Source: Rhodobacterales bacterium CG2_30_65_12 (GTDB taxonomy: Bacteria > Pseudomonadota > Alphaproteobacteria > Rhodobacterales > Rhodobacteraceae). From it: a DNA stretch of 8,197 nt. Below are positions 5,311 through 8,197 of this stretch, one piece after another. Made by a program: the position numbers and the translations under genes. The notes under the pieces were generated by a model that was given only the letters and a program-made list of their open reading frames with translations, was not told the DNA's origin and ran no database searches. Positions within the stretch are counted from its first letter, which is position 1. Each line of letters opens with the position of its first letter. Location of the stretch: assembly GCA_001873585.1 (NCBI GenBank), contig MNZL01000009.1, positions 1-8,197 of the forward strand, read 5' to 3'.

Positions 5311-7158
5311 ATGTTACGCATTGATGATATTTCCTATGCGGTCGAAGGCAGGCCTTTGATCGAGCACGCCAGCGCGATGATCCCCGATGGCCACAAGGTG
5401 GGCCTGGTCGGGCGAAACGGCACCGGCAAGACCACGCTGTTTCGGCTGATCCGGGGCGAGCTTTCGCTCGAAACTGGCGAAATTTCCGTGCCCAAGGGCG
5501 CGCGGATCGGCGGTGTGGCGCAGGAGGCCCCGGCGACGCCGGCGAGCCTGATCGACACCGTGCTTGCCGCCGACACTGAGCGCGCTGCGCTGCTGGCGGA
5601 GACCGAAACCGCGCATGATGCGCACCGGATCGCCGAGATCCAGACCCGGCTGACCGATATCGACGCCTGGAGCGCCGAGGCGCGGGCGGCCTCGATCCTG
5701 CACGGGCTCGGGTTTGATACCGAGGCCCAGGCCCGGCCTTGCGCCGATTTCTCCGGTGGCTGGCGAATGCGGGTGGCGCTGGCGGCGGTGCTGTTTTCTC
5801 AGCCCGACCTGTTGCTGCTCGACGAGCCGACCAACTACCTCGACCTCGAGGGCGCGCTTTGGCTTGAGGGCTACCTTGCACGCTATCCGCACAGTGTGAT
5901 CATCGTCAGCCACGACCGCGATCTGTTGAACCGCGCGGTGACCGGCATTCTGCATCTCGAAGACCGAAAGCTCACCTATTACTCGGGGCCATACGATACC
6001 TTCGCCGCCACCCGCGCCGCGCGGCTTGCCGCCGCCGAAGCCGAAAACCGCAAGTCCGAGGCGCGCCGGGCACATCTGCAAACCTTCGTCGACCGCTTCC
6101 GCTACAAGGCCAACAAGGCCAAGCAAGCGCAATCGCGGATCAAGATGATCGAGCGGATCAAGCTGATCTCGACGCCGCAGGAGGCGGCGCTGCGGCGGTT
6201 TTCCTTCCCCGCGCCGGAAGAGCTTTCGCCGCCGGTCGTCAACATGGAAGGCGCCGCCGTCGGCTATGACGGCAAGCCCGTGCTCACCCGGCTCACGCTG
6301 CGGATCGACCAGGACGACCGGATTGCGCTTCTGGGGCGCAACGGCGAGGGCAAATCGACGCTCTCGAAGCTGATTGCCGGTGAGCTTCAGCCGCTTGCCG
6401 GGCAGATCATGCGCACACCGAAGCTCAGGATCGGCTATTTCGCCCAGCACCAGATGGACGTGCTCAGGGGCGAGGAAACCCCGCTCGACACCCTGCGCCG
6501 GCTGCGCCCCGGCGAGGGCCCGACCAAGTGGCGGGCGCGGCTTTCGGGCTTCGGGCTCAATGCCGATCAGGCCGAAACCATCGGCGCGCGGCTGTCGGGC
6601 GGGCAGAAGGCGCGGCTCACGCTGCTGTTGGCCACGCTCGACGCGCCGCACATGCTGATTCTCGACGAACCCACCAACCACCTCGACATCGAGAGCCGCG
6701 AGGCGCTGGTCGAGGCGCTCACCGCCTACAGTGGCGCGGTCGTTCTGGTGAGCCACGACATGCACCTGTTGTCGATGGTGGCCGATCGGCTCTGGCTGGT
6801 CCAGGGCGGACAGGTGACACCGTTCGAGGACGATCTCGACGCCTACCGCAAGATGCTTCTGGCGGGCGATACGGCGCAGAAGCCCGACAAGCAGAAGGCG
6901 AAGGCAGAAAAGCCGGGGCGCGACGAGATCGTGACCTTGCGCGCCGAATTGCGCAAATGCGAATCCCGGGTTGAAAAGCTCGACGGGATGCGCAACCGCC
7001 TTGCCAAAAAGCTCGCCGACCCGGCGCTCTACGAGCCCGAGCGGATCGGTGAGATGGAGGTCTGGCAGAAAAAATACGCCGAGGTGATGGAGGGGCTCGA
7101 CCGCGCCGAGGCGCTCTGGATCGCGGCGCAGGGCAAGCTTGACGCGGCACAGGGCTGA
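5311..7158 (+). CDS. ABC-F family ATPase (YheS-type ribosome-associated protein)
   Basis: A 615-residue protein with two ABC ATPase domains and no membrane segment, as in the ABC-F family. These proteins bind the ribosomal E site and relieve stalled translation or antibiotic effects rather than transporting. Domain 1: Walker A GRNGTGKTT (34-42), signature FSGGWRMR (147-154), Walker B LLLLDEPT (167-174) with catalytic E172, H-loop His201. The inter-domain linker (about 235-300) includes DRFRYKANKAKQAQSR, typical of the YheS branch. Domain 2: Walker A GRNGEGKST (342-350), signature LSGGQKAR (428-435), Walker B MLILDEPT (448-455) with E453, His482. A charged C-terminal extension (about 520-612) is probably coiled coil. 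The start has only a short GAGG ribosome site (5303-5306). All ATPase motifs are intact, so it is active. It is likely housekeeping, not a resistance gene; Uup is the alternative, less likely, subfamily. Confidence 0.95.
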   Translation: MLRIDDISYAVEGRPLIEHASAMIPDGHKVGLVGRNGTGKTTLFRLIRGELSLETGEISVPKGARIGGVAQEAPATPASLIDTVLAADTERAALLAETETAHDAHRIAEIQTRLTDIDAWSAEARAASILHGLGFDTEAQARPCADFSGGWRMRVALAAVLFSQPDLLLLDEPTNYLDLEGALWLEGYLARYPHSVIIVSHDRDLLNRAVTGILHLEDRKLTYYSGPYDTFAATRAARLAAAEAENRKSEARRAHLQTFVDRFRYKANKAKQAQSRIKMIERIKLISTPQEAALRRFSFPAPEELSPPVVNMEGAAVGYDGKPVLTRLTLRIDQDDRIALLGRNGEGKSTLSKLIAGELQPLAGQIMRTPKLRIGYFAQHQMDVLRGEETPLDTLRRLRPGEGPTKWRARLSGFGLNADQAETIGARLSGGQKARLTLLLATLDAPHMLILDEPTNHLDIESREALVEALTAYSGAVVLVSHDMHLLSMVADRLWLVQGGQVTPFEDDLDAYRKMLLAGDTAQKPDKQKAKAEKPGRDEIVTLRAELRKCESRVEKLDGMRNRLAKKLADPALYEPERIGEMEVWQKKYAEVMEGLDRAEALWIAAQGKLDAAQG

Positions 7159-7169
7159 GGCTCAGCCCT
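7151..7169. terminator. Palindrome spanning both stop codons of the convergent ABC-F and xerD genes
   Basis: AGGGCTGAG (7151-7159) and CTCAGCCCT (7161-7169) are perfect inverted repeats around one G. The ABC-F stop TGA is at 7156-7158 and the xerD stop (TCA on plus) at 7162-7164, so both lie in the arms. It would fold on either transcript, with an 8-base stem and GGC or GCC loop. There is no T run on either side, so it would be a weak or Rho-assisted stop, or a 3'-end stabiliser. Confidence 0.5.
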
Positions 7170-8097
7170 TATCGGCAAGCGGGTGGTGCTCCAGCACCAG
7201 CACTTTCAGCCGTTCGTCAAGCACATGGGTATAGATCTCGGTGGTCGAGAGGTCGGCATGACCGAGCAGCGTCTGGATCGCACGCAGATCAGCACCATGG
7301 GCAAGCAAGTGAGTGGCGAAGGCATGGCGCAGCCGGTGCGGCGTGACCGCCTCGGGCGAGAGGCCTGCCTCCACCGCGAAGGCCTTGATCAGCCCATGGA
7401 AGCGGTGCCGGGTCAGGTGGCCCTCGCGGCTGGTCGAGGGAAACAGGAACGCCGAGGGTTTGCCGCCCTTTTTCTGCGCCGTCTCCTGCGCGGCGTCGCG
7501 CAGCTTGAGCCAGGCCAGGAGCGCGACGCGGGCGGGCGATGAAAGCGGCACCATCCGCTCCTTGCCGCCCTTGCCGCGCACCAGCAGCATGCGCGGATCG
7601 CCCCGCCCCGCCGCCGCCGGCAGGCCGACAAGCTCTGATACCCGCATGCCGGTGGCGTAGAGCAGTTCCATCAAGCAGGTGTTGCGCACACGCTCGGCCT
7701 CGCTGCGGCCATGGCTGCGGGCCGCCTCGATCAGTCGGCTCACCTCCGCCTCCGAGAGCGTCTTTGGCAGTGTCCTGGCCCTGCCGGGGCCGGTGATCCG
7801 CAGACCCGGGTTGTCGGTGCGCCAACCTTCCTCGAAGGCGAAGCGGTAGAGTTGCTTGATCGCGCTCAGCCGTCGCGCCCGGGTGGAGACCGCCAGCCCC
7901 TGCGCCTCGCACGACACGACATACGCCTCAATATCGGGTTTCTCCACCGCCTCGAAGCCCTGCCCCCGAGCGGCGAGGAAACCGGCGAAATCCTTGAGAT
8001 CGCGGCCATAGGCGAGCAGCGTGTTTTCCGCCGCATCGAGTTCGGCGGACTGGGCCTCGAGAAAGGCCGAAATCCAGCGCGCCGTTGCGGGATTCAT
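7162..8097 (-). CDS. xerD: Tyrosine recombinase XerD
   Basis: A 311-residue site-specific recombinase. With XerC it resolves chromosome dimers at dif under FtsK control near the division septum. The N-terminal core-binding domain (about 1-95) is followed by the catalytic domain (about 110-300). The full catalytic set is visible: R152 in ATGMRVSEL, K176 in RGKGGKER, H254 and R257 in TPHRLRHAFATHLL, H280 in LLGHADLSTT, and nucleophile Y289 in EIYTHV. The pattern HGADLRAIQTLLGHADLSTT favours XerD over XerC. Its ATG overlaps the stop of an upstream gene (ATGA) with no clear ribosome site, so it is probably translated by coupling. Unlike the remnant at the left end, it is intact and housekeeping; XerC is the only serious alternative. 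Confidence 0.95.
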   Translation of the reverse strand: MNPATARWISAFLEAQSAELDAAENTLLAYGRDLKDFAGFLAARGQGFEAVEKPDIEAYVVSCEAQGLAVSTRARRLSAIKQLYRFAFEEGWRTDNPGLRITGPGRARTLPKTLSEAEVSRLIEAARSHGRSEAERVRNTCLMELLYATGMRVSELVGLPAAAGRGDPRMLLVRGKGGKERMVPLSSPARVALLAWLKLRDAAQETAQKKGGKPSAFLFPSTSREGHLTRHRFHGLIKAFAVEAGLSPEAVTPHRLRHAFATHLLAHGADLRAIQTLLGHADLSTTEIYTHVLDERLKVLVLEHHPLADKG

Positions 8098-8197
8098 CGC
8101 TGTCGGTCCAGGATCAGGAACTCGATCGCCGCGCGCCGCGCGGTATCTTCAAGCCCTACCGCGCGCAGCAGTGCCAATGCGTCGGTCACCTGGTCAA
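8094..8197 (-). CDS. C-terminus of an unidentified protein upstream of xerD (partial)
   Basis: The minus-strand frame from 8195 reads 33 residues, including ALALLRAVGLEDTARRAAIE and ending EFLILDRQR, then TGA at 8096-8094. That stop overlaps the xerD start in an ATGA, so the two genes are almost certainly co-transcribed and translationally coupled. The Ala/Leu/Arg-rich helical text looks like the end of a helical or repeat protein. The start and most of the gene are outside the window and I do not recognise the family. The open frame, the junction geometry and the codon choice support it as a real coding end. Confidence 0.7.
   Translation of the reverse strand, partial: DQVTDALALLRAVGLEDTARRAAIEFLILDRQR

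Noticed and set aside
5115..5321. An N-terminal extension of ndk
   Set aside because: The added residues are Pro/Arg/Ala-rich, and the standard Ndk N-terminus starts at 5114 behind a good ribosome site.
5314..6765. A 483-residue minus-strand open frame opposite the ABC-F gene
   Set aside because: It is a shadow of the ABC-F codons, whose Walker and signature motifs are unmistakable.
5311..7158. The ABC-F gene as an antibiotic-resistance determinant
   Set aside because: Linker and length fit the housekeeping YheS-type branch, and the neighbourhood is housekeeping.
7162..8097. xerD as the integrase of a mobile element ending at the left remnant
   Set aside because: It is a full-length housekeeping XerD in a conserved context about 7 kb away, with no attachment-site repeats seen.

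Overview
The window looks like part of an alphaproteobacterial chromosome, most likely Rhodobacterales (Rhodobacteraceae/Roseobacteraceae). The pointers are high GC, C/G-rich codon choice, housekeeping proteins of alphaproteobacterial type (Ndk, a YheS-type ABC-F ATPase, XerD), and an intergenic hairpin element of a kind I recall as frequent in that order. The assignment comes from reading the proteins, not from a database search.

Left end (1-690): a patch of decayed genes. A plus-strand tyrosine-recombinase remnant can be read across three frames and stops before any catalytic domain. It abuts two minus-strand remnants that were probably once translationally coupled. One is the C-terminal half of a cupin protein with no credible start. 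The other is the first transmembrane segment of a small protein, with an in-frame stop at codon 4. Together they suggest an old integrase-associated insertion or deletion scar.

Middle (about 730-4670): three plus-strand genes for exported proteins. The first is a PhoX/DUF839-like protein with a Sec-type signal peptide, closed by a strong intrinsic terminator. A 330-base non-coding stretch with small repeats and nested palindromes follows. The second gene encodes a periplasmic PCu(A)C copper chaperone with an exact canonical metal-binding motif and a Met/His tail. After a 240-base gap with a 22-base tandem repeat, the third encodes a secreted esterase of the PHB-depolymerase/LpqC type with a complete Ser-Asp-His triad. 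Each seems to be its own transcription unit.

Right part (4692-8197): conserved housekeeping genes. ndk lies on the minus strand, convergent with the esterase and divergent from the ABC-F gene. The ABC-F gene (plus) and xerD (minus) converge with only three bases between their stop codons, and a near-perfect palindrome contains both stops. xerD is coupled by an ATGA overlap to an upstream gene that runs off the window.

I see no CRISPR array, tRNA, rRNA, complete mobile element or recognisable defence system. Nothing here makes a convincing case for a new multi-gene system. The more unusual points are the remnant patch, a Ser where PhoX enzymes usually have Cys, the nested palindromes before the copper chaperone, and the stop-containing palindrome between the ABC-F gene and xerD.
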